The translations under genes and the position numbers were made by a program. Positions 42,924 through 52,276 of a DNA stretch of 64,000 nt are shown piece after piece (position 1 is the first letter of the stretch; each line of letters begins with the position of its first letter). The stretch is from Flavobacteriales bacterium (lineage in GTDB: Bacteria; Bacteroidota; Bacteroidia; Flavobacteriales_F; PHOS-HE28): contig JAEUTA010000007.1 in the NCBI GenBank assembly GCA_016788205.1, forward strand, positions 99,327 through 163,326, written 5' to 3'. The notes beneath the pieces are model-generated. The model was not told the DNA's origin. It saw nothing but the letters and a program-made list of their open reading frames with translations, and did no database searches.

Positions 42924-44171
42924 ATGGAAGACAACCGCTTCGCCCACGCCGTGCTGCTCTACAACCAGCGTCGCTATGCCGATGCCGAGAAGGCGCTGCG
43001 CGACATCCTAACCGGTGATCCGCAACAGGGGCACGCCTTGCATCTGCTGGCCGCTACGTACCTGCAACAGGACCGTCATGCAGAAGCGCGCAACATCGCA
43101 CAGCAGGTGCTGGGCATGCATCCGCACAGCGCCGATGCGCACAACCTGCTCGCACGCATCGAACTCGCGGATGGTGCGGCCGCAAAAGCCGAGGAGCACG
43201 CGAAGCAGGCCGTTGAACTGGACCCCGGCGATAGCTCCAATCACGCCATTCTCGCGTTCGTGCTGCTGCGTCGCTCGGAGCCTCTGCGCGCGCTGGAGTC
43301 CGCTGATCGCGGATTGGCGATAGACCCGGAGGACATCCAATGCCTCAACATCCGAACGGAAGCGCTCGCACGTCTGGGCCGCAAGGAGGAAGCGGACCGC
43401 ACCATCGACAAGAGCCTGGAGCTGGATCCGGAGAACCCGTACACGCACAGCAACACCGGCTGGGCCGTGCTGCGCCGTGGCGACCACTCCAAGGCATTGG
43501 ACCATTTCCGCGAAGCGCTGCGCCGCGACCCGATGAACGCACATGCCAAGGCCGGCATGGTGGAAGCTTTGAAGGCGCGTTACTGGATCTATCGCCTTTG
43601 GTTGCGTTATGCCTTCTGGGTAAGCAACCTGAAAGGCAATGTGCAGGTGATGCTGATGGTGGGGCTCTACCTGCTGAACCGGCTGCTCAACAACCTCATC
43701 GAATCCAACCCCGCGCTGGCTCCCTTCCTCTATCCCATCTTGATCGCCTACCTGCTCTTCGCGCTCAGCACCTGGATCCTTGTTCCCGTGAGCAACCTGT
43801 TCCTGCGCTTCAACAAGTACGGGCGCTATGCACTGGACAAGGAAGAGACCTTGAGCAGCACGCTCACCGGCGTATCCTTGGGCATCAGCGTACTTGCGTT
43901 CATCAGTTGGCTGGTCACGGATGGTGCGGGCTCGCTCGCGCTGTGCGGCGTGGGCTTCTTGATGATGATCCCGCTGGGCAGCATGCTGCGTCCGGGTCGC
44001 AAACACCGGTGGATCCTCGTAGGCGCCTGCATCCTCCTGGCTGCGCTGGGGCTGCTTGGAACCTTCATCGCCTCCACCACCGGCATCGTGCTCAACGGCA
44101 TCATCGGCTACTTCCTCACCGGCTTGTTGATCTACCAGTTCGGCGCCAGCTTCCTCGCTTCGCGGGATTGA
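42924..44171 (+). CDS. TPR repeat membrane protein
   Basis: 415 residues from ATG 42924. The open frame extends upstream but inside the ATPase gene. Residues 1-215 hold six or so TPR helix pairs (for example AVLLYNQRRYADAEKALRDILTGDPQQ; AHNLLARIELADGAAAKAEEHAKQAVELDP). The C-terminal half has about six hydrophobic segments (ARYWIYRLWLRYAFW; VQVMLMVGLYLLNRLL; FLYPILIAYLLFALSTWIL). The tandem arrangement with the TPR-AAA gene suggests a membrane anchor for that ATPase. The function is not otherwise evident. Confidence 0.85.
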   Translation: MEDNRFAHAVLLYNQRRYADAEKALRDILTGDPQQGHALHLLAATYLQQDRHAEARNIAQQVLGMHPHSADAHNLLARIELADGAAAKAEEHAKQAVELDPGDSSNHAILAFVLLRRSEPLRALESADRGLAIDPEDIQCLNIRTEALARLGRKEEADRTIDKSLELDPENPYTHSNTGWAVLRRGDHSKALDHFREALRRDPMNAHAKAGMVEALKARYWIYRLWLRYAFWVSNLKGNVQVMLMVGLYLLNRLLNNLIESNPALAPFLYPILIAYLLFALSTWILVPVSNLFLRFNKYGRYALDKEETLSSTLTGVSLGISVLAFISWLVTDGAGSLALCGVGFLMMIPLGSMLRPGRKHRWILVGACILLAALGLLGTFIASTTGIVLNGIIGYFLTGLLIYQFGASFLASRD

Positions 44172-44178
44172 TCACCCG

Positions 44179-44454
44179 CTAGGTCAGCCATCGCTCGAAC
44201 GCGTGCAGCACATCCGGCCAGTCGCAGGGTTCGCTCTTGCCCGGACCGATGAAGTACTGAACGCGCTCCTGCCATTGGCCATCATCGCCGAGCTTGGTGC
44301 TCTTCGCCCGGAAGAACGCGAACGCAGGGGAGTGCCCGGGTACCTCCACATGCAACCGGCCACGGCGCTTCACGAAGAGCACCGTTACCGGATGTACGCC
44401 ATGGCGGTTCAGCGTGGCGGTAAGGTCGGCGTGTTCGTGCGGAAGGAAACGCAT
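44179..44454 (-). CDS. small conserved-looking hypothetical protein
   Basis: 91 residues, basic and soluble, no signal. The phrase TVLFVKRRGRLHVEVPGHSPAFAFFRAKSTKLGDDGQWQERVQYFIGPG reads as a compact beta-rich domain. I do not recognise the family. It is convergent with the TPR membrane gene (7-bp gap) and its codon use matches its neighbours. Confidence 0.55.
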   Translation of the reverse strand: MRFLPHEHADLTATLNRHGVHPVTVLFVKRRGRLHVEVPGHSPAFAFFRAKSTKLGDDGQWQERVQYFIGPGKSEPCDWPDVLHAFERWLT

Positions 44455-44583
44455 GGCTGGTCGATCACGAAGTTCTGAACTATGACCCGGGTGCCGTGCA
44501 TGAACTGTTCACAAAACAAGGATCTTCGACCCAACCAAGCGTACCCGTTCCGCGTGTACGCTTGGCGAGCAACGAGCACACGC

Positions 44584-47232
44584 ATGCCCTCCATTCTCCG
44601 GCCCCTCGCTGCCTTGTCAGCGTTCACGCTCACCGCCTCGGTGATCCTCGCGCAATCCTGGAACGCACCAGTGGAAGTACCTGATCATCGCGGCACCGGT
44701 GGCGATATCGGCACCTTCAACAGCCTGGCCATCATCAACGGACACCCGGCCATTGCCACGGTGGACAGAACGCACCAATGCATCCGCTATGTGCGTGCCG
44801 CCGACGCTGCGGGCACTGCTTGGGGCACACCCGTTTCGATCAGCGCGATACCCGTGGACGGTACGCACCTCTCCCTTGCCGAAGTGAACGGCAGGCCGGC
44901 CATCGCGTACCAGAGCGACTTCTCGCTGGACCTGATGTACGTGCGCGCGAACGATGCGAACGGCGATACCTGGGGAACATCCATCACCCTGGCGGACAAC
45001 GGTGATGTGGGGAAAGCCGCAAGCCTCGCCGTTGTGAACGGCAAGCCCGCCATCGCCTACTACCAGGCGGGCACCAACGGCATCAACCGCCTGTGCTACG
45101 TGCGTGCCACGGATACCAATGGAACGACCTGGGGAGCACCGGTGAACCCCGAAGCCATCGTCGGTCTCGTACACCGCACTGAGTTGAGGACCGTGAACGG
45201 CAACCCGGCCATCGGCTTCGGGCGGGGGGGCAACTCGCGGTACATCCGCGCTGCCGACGCGGACGGCACCACGTGGAACAGTGGCATTACCATTGTTACC
45301 GGCACCAACAATGGAACGGCGCCAACACTGGCCGTTGTGGGTGGCATGCCGTGCATGGCCTTCCACAACGTGGCCACTTCACGGCTCATGTTCCTTCGGG
45401 CGAACACCCCGAGCGGGGACAGCTGGGGCAGCGACATCATGGTGCATGCCGTATCCGGACAGAACGTAGGTGGACATGCGCGCATCCTGGACGTTGGTGG
45501 CGTTCCGGCCATCGTATTCCAGAACGTGACCAACGCCGACCTGCTCTACACACGAGCCAACGATGCAACCGGAACGACATGGACAGCGCCCTCGGTACTG
45601 GCCGCTGATGGACAAGTGGGCACCGATATCAGCGCGGTGCTGGTGGAGGGCCGACCGGCCACCGTCTGCTATGATGCCACACAAGGCGACCTCCTCTTCG
45701 CGGCCGCCAACAACCCAACGGGCACCGGTCCGAATGCCTGGAACGCACCGATCCACATCGACACGCATCCTGCCCTCGGCGCACACACGAGCCTGGCGAT
45801 GGTGAACGGACTCCCCGCACTGGCTTACTACGATGCCAGCAACAAGGACCTGCGCTACATCCGGGCCGTGGATGCGGAGGGTACCCAATGGTCCACCTCC
45901 ATCACCGTGGACTCCGTGGGTGAGCTGGGAGCCTATTGCAGGTTGTTGGTCGTGAACGGGCGACCGGCCATCGCCTACTTCGATGAGCTCCAGAACGTGC
46001 GCTACGTGCGCGCCAACGATGCCAACGGCGAGACCTGGGGCACACCCACGAGCATGGACAACAGCCAGAGCGGGCCACGCGGACAGGGCATCGCGCTCGC
46101 CCTCATCGGAGGAAGGCCCGCCATCGCCTACCAGAACAACACCAACGGCAACGTGCGCTACCTGCGCGCGCTGGATGCCAACGGCGACACTTGGCCCACC
46201 AACGGCTACACGCTGGGGTCCAGTGCCGACTTCGATGTGGAAGTCGCGCTCATCGACCTCAATGGGAGACCTGCTGTAGCCTTCAACCAACAGAACGGTG
46301 CCCTGCTCTTCACCACGGGAACGAACGCCGACTTCAGCGCCGGCGCGGCCGTTAGCACCACGGTCACCACGGGTTTCGCCCAGCCACGCTTCGCGAGCCT
46401 CGCCGTGGTGAACGGCAACCCAGCGGTGAGCTATTGGAGCGGCGCCCAGAACGCATTGATCTTCGCACGGGCCAACACGGCTACCGGATCCACCTGGGGC
46501 CTGCCCGTTACCGTGGACCTGAACGGTGGGCAATACGGCGTGCTGGGCGTTCACGAAGGCCTGCCCATCATCGTTCACAGTCGTGCAGGCATGCGCTACG
46601 CGAAGGCCTCGGACCTGAACGGTGCCGCATGGGGGAGCCCCACGCAGCTCCACTCACGGATCAACCGGTACAACAGCATGGTGGTGGAGAACGAGCACAT
46701 CCGTATCGGCTTCCACGACCCGGGGCGCGAGCAAGCCTTCTTCGTTACCACGGCAGCGTGCGCATTGAACCTCGGCGTGATCAGCGATGGCAGCAGCCTT
46801 ACCGCGCTCGCCGATGGTGCGGAGTACCAATGGCTCGATTGCCTGAACGACTTCGCCCCGATACCCGATGCGACCGGGCAGACCATCGCACCACCGGATG
46901 GCGAATACGCGGTGCGCATCGCCCTGGGTGCCTGTGTGGACACCAGTGCCTGCGTGCAGATCCTGAGCACCGACATGCAAGCGATCACATCCTCCGCCAT
47001 CCGCCTCTTCCCCAACCCGGCACATGAGCGCGTTACGATCAGCGGACTGATGAGCGATCGTGCGCACACCGTGTCCTTAGCGGACATCACCGGGCGTGTC
47101 GTCCTTCAGCAGCAGTTCCTTGGCAACGCTGATATCCAGCTGGATCTTGCACGGATGCGCACTGGCGCCTATCTCCTGCGCATCATCGGCGCCACGGGCA
47201 TCACCACCGTGCACCAGCTGGTCTTGGAATAG
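44584..47232 (+). CDS. secreted repeat protein with T9SS sorting domain
   Basis: 882 residues from ATG 44584, where a signal peptide begins (MPSILRPLAALSAFTLTASVILAQ); an upstream in-frame ATG at 44482 would not give an N-terminal signal. The body consists of about 12 repeats near 55 residues with the pattern VNGxPAIAYxxxxxxxLxYVRAxDAxGxTWGxP, a predicted beta-propeller-like repeat. It ends with a T9SS type A sorting domain (AIRLFPNPAHERVTISGL to VHQLVLE). It should be exported and fixed to the surface. Ligand unknown. Confidence 0.88.
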   Translation: MPSILRPLAALSAFTLTASVILAQSWNAPVEVPDHRGTGGDIGTFNSLAIINGHPAIATVDRTHQCIRYVRAADAAGTAWGTPVSISAIPVDGTHLSLAEVNGRPAIAYQSDFSLDLMYVRANDANGDTWGTSITLADNGDVGKAASLAVVNGKPAIAYYQAGTNGINRLCYVRATDTNGTTWGAPVNPEAIVGLVHRTELRTVNGNPAIGFGRGGNSRYIRAADADGTTWNSGITIVTGTNNGTAPTLAVVGGMPCMAFHNVATSRLMFLRANTPSGDSWGSDIMVHAVSGQNVGGHARILDVGGVPAIVFQNVTNADLLYTRANDATGTTWTAPSVLAADGQVGTDISAVLVEGRPATVCYDATQGDLLFAAANNPTGTGPNAWNAPIHIDTHPALGAHTSLAMVNGLPALAYYDASNKDLRYIRAVDAEGTQWSTSITVDSVGELGAYCRLLVVNGRPAIAYFDELQNVRYVRANDANGETWGTPTSMDNSQSGPRGQGIALALIGGRPAIAYQNNTNGNVRYLRALDANGDTWPTNGYTLGSSADFDVEVALIDLNGRPAVAFNQQNGALLFTTGTNADFSAGAAVSTTVTTGFAQPRFASLAVVNGNPAVSYWSGAQNALIFARANTATGSTWGLPVTVDLNGGQYGVLGVHEGLPIIVHSRAGMRYAKASDLNGAAWGSPTQLHSRINRYNSMVVENEHIRIGFHDPGREQAFFVTTAACALNLGVISDGSSLTALADGAEYQWLDCLNDFAPIPDATGQTIAPPDGEYAVRIALGACVDTSACVQILSTDMQAITSSAIRLFPNPAHERVTISGLMSDRAHTVSLADITGRVVLQQQFLGNADIQLDLARMRTGAYLLRIIGATGITTVHQLVLE

Positions 47233-47239
47233 CGGGCGC

Positions 47240-47845
47240 TCAGGCCGTCATCGTCAGCGGGAAGGTGCGCACGTGCTGGTCTATGCTCGTGGCATCCAGT
47301 TCACGCTTCATCAGCACCACGTCGCTCACCCGTTGCTGGATGGTGTTACCCTGATCGGCCAGCAGCGCCCACGCGCTGTTGAACTGATCGGCCTTCAGGC
47401 CCGAAGCGATCACCAGCCGCGGATGTTCCACCACCTCCACGCCCAGCTTCTTGATGCGCCGGTTGGTGCGCACATGGTCCACCACGCGCTGGCGCAGTGC
47501 GGCGATGGTGCCGCGCTCACCCAGTTCGATGCCGATGCTCTTCTTGTCCTCCGTATGCGAGACCACGCCCAGGCTCAGGGCGAACGGTGGAAAGCCTTCC
47601 GCGCCGCGCTCGATGGCATCGGCCAGCGGTCCTTCGTACTCCGGTGGCAGTTCGCTGTTGAAGAGCACGATGCCCGGCATCTGGTACGCCTCGTTGAAGG
47701 TGCCGATGCGTTGTCGCAGCAGCTGACGCCATTCCATCACGCGTGCCGCCAAGTGGCTCGCCGGGTCTATGACCAGCCGGTACTGGCAGGTATAGACCAG
47801 TGTGTCGAAGAGCGACAATGCATCGGCGGTGGCCTTGCGCGGCAT
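47240..47845 (-). CDS. degenerate 2H phosphoesterase-like (2'-5' RNA ligase superfamily-like) protein
   Basis: 201 residues. The C-terminal motif VVEHPRLVIASGLKADQFNSAWALL resembles the second HxT motif of 2H phosphoesterases, and GIVLFNSELPPEYEG occupies the place of the first motif but lacks its His. The helix between them (RGTIAALRQRVVDHVRTN) fits the family fold. If correct, one catalytic His is missing and the enzyme may be inactive or binding-only. The assignment is weak; it could be another protein with a similar beta-strand pattern. Confidence 0.45.
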   Translation of the reverse strand: MPRKATADALSLFDTLVYTCQYRLVIDPASHLAARVMEWRQLLRQRIGTFNEAYQMPGIVLFNSELPPEYEGPLADAIERGAEGFPPFALSLGVVSHTEDKKSIGIELGERGTIAALRQRVVDHVRTNRRIKKLGVEVVEHPRLVIASGLKADQFNSAWALLADQGNTIQQRVSDVVLMKRELDATSIDQHVRTFPLTMTA

Positions 47846-47947
47846 GGCACAAAGGAACCGCGGCCATCCGCTACGGTCAACACCGCCGCCAGCACTTCAT
47901 CAACACCTGCATGATCACGGGGATGTCCGACCCGGCGCAGGAACCCT

Positions 47948-48922
47948 TCAGTCCAACTCGAACGCCTTGCTGCGCACCTGTTCGCCATCGCCACCGAGCA
48001 GGACGATGCGGTAACGGCCCGGCAGCAGCTCCTTCTTCCCTTCCGGCTGACGCACACTTGCCCACCACCGCAACGGCGGCACACACAGCGCACGATCCTC
48101 CCAGTCCGCCCAGGGCATGCCGCAGTCCATCTGCGCGAACGGCATCGGGAGGCGCTCCACCCATCCGCTGTCCGTGTGCATCTCCAGCGCGACGAACGGG
48201 TCGTTGCTCGCGCAGCCGCCATCCAACGTCACGCGGCCGGTGACCCGCAGGCAGACCGTATCGCCGCTCACACGCTCCAATTCCACCTTCTTCAGCCCCA
48301 CCGATCGTTCTTGCTTCGGATGAACGGGCGGAACACCTGCTTCCTTCTTCGTCTCCGCCTCCTTCATTTCCCTTCTCCTGCGTTCTTCGGCCGCCACCGA
48401 GCGCCGGTATTCCGCCAGGTCGGTTTCCTTCATCCGATCCACGATCCGCTGGGCGGCTTTCGCGGACCATGGCTCAAAGGCCAGCTCTTCCAGCACGAAA
48501 TGCCCTGCGCGGAAACGAAGCACTTCGGGCGTATCCCTGGTGGAGCGTTGCATGGCGTGGAGTTGGATCCTCGTATACGTTCCCGGCAGATCCACACGCA
48601 TGGTGTCGGCGCCGCTGGTGATGAGCAGGTACGATACGGCCACGCTCTCACTGGGGCGGTACACGATCCACCCATCGGGCTCGTCGCGCACCAGGGGCCC
48701 GCGCTGGATGGGGATGGAACGCAACGGCCCAAGCCAGCTGCCATCGGCATTGATGTACGACTGGTGCTCGCGGAAATACTGCACCACCTGCACCTCGCGC
48801 ACCAGCGGCCGCAGTGCGTCGCGGTCTTCCGCCAGGGTGATGAGGAGCGAGGGCGGGCCGGGTTGGGCGTTCGCCTTCAACACGCAGAGCAGCACCAGCG
48901 GCACCAAGGCTCCGTACCTCAT
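47948..48922 (-). CDS. secreted hypothetical protein, paralogue 1
   Basis: 324 residues with a signal peptide (ALVPLVLLCVLKANAQ). Shared blocks with the upstream gene are LITSGADTMRVDLPGTY, EVLRFRAGHFVLEELAF, a charged helix (RIVDRMKETDLAEYRRS) and the C-terminal strand LPGRYRIVLLGGDGEQVRSKAFELD. A Cys-containing beta-rich domain lies in the C-terminal half (CLRVTGRVTLDGGCASNDPFVALE). Its start overlaps the preceding stop as ATGA, so the pair are co-expressed. No family recognised. No sorting domain is evident. Confidence 0.7.
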   Translation of the reverse strand: MRYGALVPLVLLCVLKANAQPGPPSLLITLAEDRDALRPLVREVQVVQYFREHQSYINADGSWLGPLRSIPIQRGPLVRDEPDGWIVYRPSESVAVSYLLITSGADTMRVDLPGTYTRIQLHAMQRSTRDTPEVLRFRAGHFVLEELAFEPWSAKAAQRIVDRMKETDLAEYRRSVAAEERRRREMKEAETKKEAGVPPVHPKQERSVGLKKVELERVSGDTVCLRVTGRVTLDGGCASNDPFVALEMHTDSGWVERLPMPFAQMDCGMPWADWEDRALCVPPLRWWASVRQPEGKKELLPGRYRIVLLGGDGEQVRSKAFELD

Positions 48923-49833
48923 CGCAGCTTCAGCGTGAAGGTGCCTCCGTTGCTACAGCCCGACAAGTGGACCAGGTGGTCGCCAACGGGCCAGTCGCTC
49001 ACGTCCACCCAAGATCGGGCCACCGCACCCGCCCGAACGTTGATGTGGACCGGGTCCTTGCGCTCTTCCGGTCGGTACGGCACGAAGGTGATGGAGTACT
49101 GCGCGCTGGTACCCCACGGCGGGAACGATACGAAGTGCGTGCAGCAATACGCCGACCGCATCACCCACACATCGGTCTGGTTGGGACCGCCGGCCTCCAC
49201 CGGTACATCCAGGTCCGCGGGCACGGTCAGTTCCTGTCGGCACGTGTCCGTGTTCAACTGTGGGATGATGCGCTCACGCTTCATCGCCTTCGCCCACAAC
49301 GCGTCGAACCGCTGCGTCAGGTCCGCCGTGCGCGGGTCCATGGCATCGTTCGTATCATCGGCGTAGCGCCTGCCGTTCGCCCGGAAGCGACCGGCACGGA
49401 ACGGCAGCACCACGGGTGGGCGGCGCGCGCTGTCCATGTGCTTGCAGCGCTCGTCCACATCGGAACGGAAGCCCGCGTAGTACGCCGTTAGCTCCACCAC
49501 CATGGTGTCCGCACCGCGCACCACCACCAGCTTCTCATCCGGCAGTTCGGTGCCTTGCGCCGGTGTGGCCAGGAAACGCGGCAGGTCCGGTGCGAAGAGC
49601 GGCAGCAGGCGCATCCCCTTCTCCGGTAGCGCAACTATCGGGTAGTAGTGCAGCGGCATGCTCCACCACATGCCGGAGCGCAGGTAGTACACCGCGTACG
49701 GGCCCTGCAACGGAAGCAGCACGGCGCTGTCCTCCACTACGGTGTAGCGTGTCCAGTACGGGTTCTGGTCCGGGTCCTGCGCACGCAGGTGCAGGGCTAC
49801 CAAGGCCAGCAGAACAAGCAAGGGTGAACGCAT
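48919..49833 (-). CDS. secreted hypothetical protein, paralogue 2
   Basis: 304 residues from ATG 49833, selected because the signal peptide (MRSPLLVLLALVALHLRAQ) starts there. It matches the downstream gene in order of blocks: VVRGADTMVVELTAYYAGF, PVVLPFRAGRFRANGRRY, and the C-terminal VGDHLVHLSGCSNGGTFTLKLR. It probably arose by tandem duplication. The function is unknown. The next gene on the other strand is feoA, 98 bp away. Confidence 0.7.
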   Translation of the reverse strand: MRSPLLVLLALVALHLRAQDPDQNPYWTRYTVVEDSAVLLPLQGPYAVYYLRSGMWWSMPLHYYPIVALPEKGMRLLPLFAPDLPRFLATPAQGTELPDEKLVVVRGADTMVVELTAYYAGFRSDVDERCKHMDSARRPPVVLPFRAGRFRANGRRYADDTNDAMDPRTADLTQRFDALWAKAMKRERIIPQLNTDTCRQELTVPADLDVPVEAGGPNQTDVWVMRSAYCCTHFVSFPPWGTSAQYSITFVPYRPEERKDPVHINVRAGAVARSWVDVSDWPVGDHLVHLSGCSNGGTFTLKLR

Positions 49834-49931
49834 CGCAGGGCGGTACACCGAAAGTAGCCGAACGTTCACCGTGCAGTTCTAACACGGCCATGACGGGCAG
49901 AACCATCCAAGCCTGACCTTTGCACCCTGCC

Positions 49932-50198
49932 ATGCCCACCCGCAGCGCACCGCTCCCCCTCAACGAACTGCCCGAGCAGCGCTGGGCCACGGTGGCCGAC
50001 ATCACCGTGCCCGATCATGGGCCCGACCGCGAACTGGTGCTGCGCCTGGTGGAACTGGGCTTCGTGCCGGGCGAGCGCCTGCGCATCGTGGCCGAAGGCA
50101 TCGCCGGGCGCGACCCCCTGGCCGTGCGCGTGGGCCACACCACCTTCGCCCTGCGCCGCTACGAAGCCTCCTTCATCCTTGTTGAGCCGCTGAGCTGA
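49932..50198 (+). CDS. feoA: FeoA ferrous-iron transport accessory protein
   Basis: 88 residues with the SH3-like FeoA fold pattern: TVADITVPDHGPDRELVLRLVELGFVPGERLRIVAEGIAGRDPLAVRVGHTTFALRRYEASFILVE. FeoA is a small cytosolic partner needed by FeoB for Fe(II) uptake. Start ATG 49932 gives the family length; an in-frame ATG 12 bp upstream is less likely. It ends 3 bp before feoB. Confidence 0.92.
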   Translation: MPTRSAPLPLNELPEQRWATVADITVPDHGPDRELVLRLVELGFVPGERLRIVAEGIAGRDPLAVRVGHTTFALRRYEASFILVEPLS

Positions 50199-50201
50199 TC
50201 C

Positions 50202-52055
50202 ATGCCACTGACCCAGCTCGCCTTCCCGGCCAACATCGCCCTGCTGGGCAACCCCAACTGCGGCAAAACGGCCCTCTTCAACCTGCTTACCGGCAGCCGA
50301 CAGAAGGTGGCCAACTACGCGGGGGTCACCGTGGAACGCAAAGAAGGACGCCTGCGCACCGCCGGTGGCCGACGCGTGAACGTGCTGGACCTGCCCGGCG
50401 CATACAGCCTCAACGCCCTCTCCAACGACGAGGCCGTGACCCGCGACGTGATCACCGGCCACAGCGCAGAAGCCCTGCCGGACCTGCTGGTGTGCGTGAC
50501 CGATGCCACCAACCTGCGGCTGCACCTGCGCATGGTGCTGGAGGCGAAACAGCTGGGCCTGCCCCTGGTGGTGGCGGTGAACAAGATGGACCGCGCGAAG
50601 AAGCTCGGCATCCGCATAGACCTGGAAGCCCTCGCCCGCGAGCTGGGCATGCCCGTGGTGGGCACCGTGAGCATACAGGCCCACGGCGCACAAGAGCTCC
50701 TGAAGGTGCTGGACAAACCCCTCGCCCGCCGCACACCCTCCACTTGGCAGCCGCCGGACCTGCATGCCGTGCGCCACACCCAGCACGAGGTGCAACGCAT
50801 CTTCCGCAGCACCGTGCACGAACCGGCCGTGGACGCCGACCCCAGCGAACGCATCGACCGGGTGATCATGCATCCCTTCTGGGGCCTGCTCATCCTCGGC
50901 GTGGTGCTCTTCGTCACCTTCATCTCCGTGTTCTCCGTGGGCGCCTGGCTCACCGGCTTCATCGAACAAGGCACCGCCTGGGTGGCCGCACTTGTGGAAA
51001 GCGCCATGGCCGATGGGCCCTTGCGCGGCCTGCTGGTGGAAGGCCTCATCGGCGGCGTGGGCGGCGTGCTCGTGTTCCTGCCGCAGATCCTCATCCTCTT
51101 CCTCTTCATCCTCGCGCTGGAAGACTCCGGCTACCTGCCGCGCGCAGCCTTCCTGCTGGACAAGCCCATGAGCAAAGCGGGCCTCTCGGGCCGCTCCTTC
51201 ATCCCCCTGCTCTCCAGCTTCGCGTGCGCCATACCGGGCATCATGGCCACCCGCTCCATCACCAACTGGCGCGACCGGCTCACCACCATCATGATCGCGC
51301 CGCTCATGGCCTGCTCGGCGCGCATCCCCGTGTACACCCTGCTGGTGGCCGCCCTCTTCCCCGGCGACCCGCTGGAGGCCACCCTGCTCATGATCGGCCT
51401 GTACGTGCTGGGCATCGTAAGCGCCATGGCCGTGGCCTGGGTCATGAAGCGCAGCACCGGCAGCACACGCCATTCGGTGCTGCTCATGGAACTGCCCAGC
51501 TACCAGTGGCCGGACTGGCGCAGCCTCGCCATCGGCTTGTACGAGCGCGCCATGATCTTCCTCAAGCGCGTGGGCACCATCATCCTGGCGCTCACCATCG
51601 TGATGTGGGCGCTCTACACCATCCCCTCGCCCCGCACGCGGAACGGCGGCTCCCCCATCGAGAACAGCCTGGCCGGCGAGATCGGCCATGCCCTCAAGCA
51701 TGTGTTCGCGCCCATCGGCTTCAACGAGCACATCGCCATCGCGCTGGTGCCCGGCATGGCCGCGCGCGAAGTGGTGGTGAGCTCCCTGGGCCTGGTCTAC
51801 GCCATGGAAGGCAACGAGGCCGAAGTGGGCAGCCAGCTGGAGGCGCACATCGCCCGCGAGTGGTCGCTGGCCACCAAGCTCTCCTTGCTGCTGTGGATGG
51901 TCTTCGCCCCCCAGTGCCTCAGCACCTTCGTGGTCGTGAAACGCGAGACCAACTCGTGGACCTACATGTGGCTCATGGGCGGCTACCTCTTCGCACTGGC
52001 CTACCTTGCCAGCCTCTTCACCTACCAGCTCACCAGCTACCTCACCGCGCACTGA
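50202..52055 (+). CDS. feoB: FeoB ferrous-iron transporter (GTPase)
   Basis: 617 residues, shorter than E. coli FeoB (773). The N-terminal G domain has G1 GNPNCGKTALF, switch I NYAGVTVERKEG, G3 DLPGAYSL, G4 NKMD. Membrane region begins near 225 and includes the two Gate motifs with SGYLPRAAFLLDKPM and SSFACAIPGIMATRSI. Fe(II) is carried across the inner membrane; GTP hydrolysis is regulatory or energising. The stop overlaps the next start (TGATG). Confidence 0.95.
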   Translation: MPLTQLAFPANIALLGNPNCGKTALFNLLTGSRQKVANYAGVTVERKEGRLRTAGGRRVNVLDLPGAYSLNALSNDEAVTRDVITGHSAEALPDLLVCVTDATNLRLHLRMVLEAKQLGLPLVVAVNKMDRAKKLGIRIDLEALARELGMPVVGTVSIQAHGAQELLKVLDKPLARRTPSTWQPPDLHAVRHTQHEVQRIFRSTVHEPAVDADPSERIDRVIMHPFWGLLILGVVLFVTFISVFSVGAWLTGFIEQGTAWVAALVESAMADGPLRGLLVEGLIGGVGGVLVFLPQILILFLFILALEDSGYLPRAAFLLDKPMSKAGLSGRSFIPLLSSFACAIPGIMATRSITNWRDRLTTIMIAPLMACSARIPVYTLLVAALFPGDPLEATLLMIGLYVLGIVSAMAVAWVMKRSTGSTRHSVLLMELPSYQWPDWRSLAIGLYERAMIFLKRVGTIILALTIVMWALYTIPSPRTRNGGSPIENSLAGEIGHALKHVFAPIGFNEHIAIALVPGMAAREVVVSSLGLVYAMEGNEAEVGSQLEAHIAREWSLATKLSLLLWMVFAPQCLSTFVVVKRETNSWTYMWLMGGYLFALAYLASLFTYQLTSYLTAH

Positions 52056-52231
52056 TGCAAACGCTGATCGCCATACTCGTTGTGCTGGCCGCCGTGGCCT
52101 ACGTGGCGTGGGAATGGATGCCCAGGACCTGGCGCAACGCGGTGCTGCTGAAGCGCGCGCCGGTGGTGCAGCCCATGGCTCCCACCTGTCCCGCGTGCGC
52201 GACGTGCGGGGGGTGCGGGAAGGGAGCGTAG
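52055..52231 (+). CDS. small Cys-rich membrane peptide following feoB
   Basis: 58 residues, start codon sharing the A of the feoB stop (TGATG). One membrane helix (LIAILVVLAAVAYVAWEW) and a C-terminal cysteine cluster CPACATCGGCGKG. This fits the FeoB-associated Cys-rich membrane protein class (FeoC-like in position but not in fold). The four cysteines may bind iron or a cluster. Its exact role in Feo transport is not established. Confidence 0.8.
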   Translation: MQTLIAILVVLAAVAYVAWEWMPRTWRNAVLLKRAPVVQPMAPTCPACATCGGCGKGA

Positions 52232-52276
52232 CTCAACTGCACGCAACGCTGCCCAGCCGCACCGCGCAACGTACAC

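Noticed and set aside
49866..52052. 728-residue open frame antisense to feoA/feoB
   Set aside because: It is His/Gly/Gln-rich shadow sequence opposite a clear FeoB; GC-rich codons leave the reverse frame open.
50492..52231. 579-residue open frame overlapping feoB in another frame
   Set aside because: Only its last 58 codons are plausible (Cys-rich Feo peptide); the rest is an Arg/His-rich shadow.
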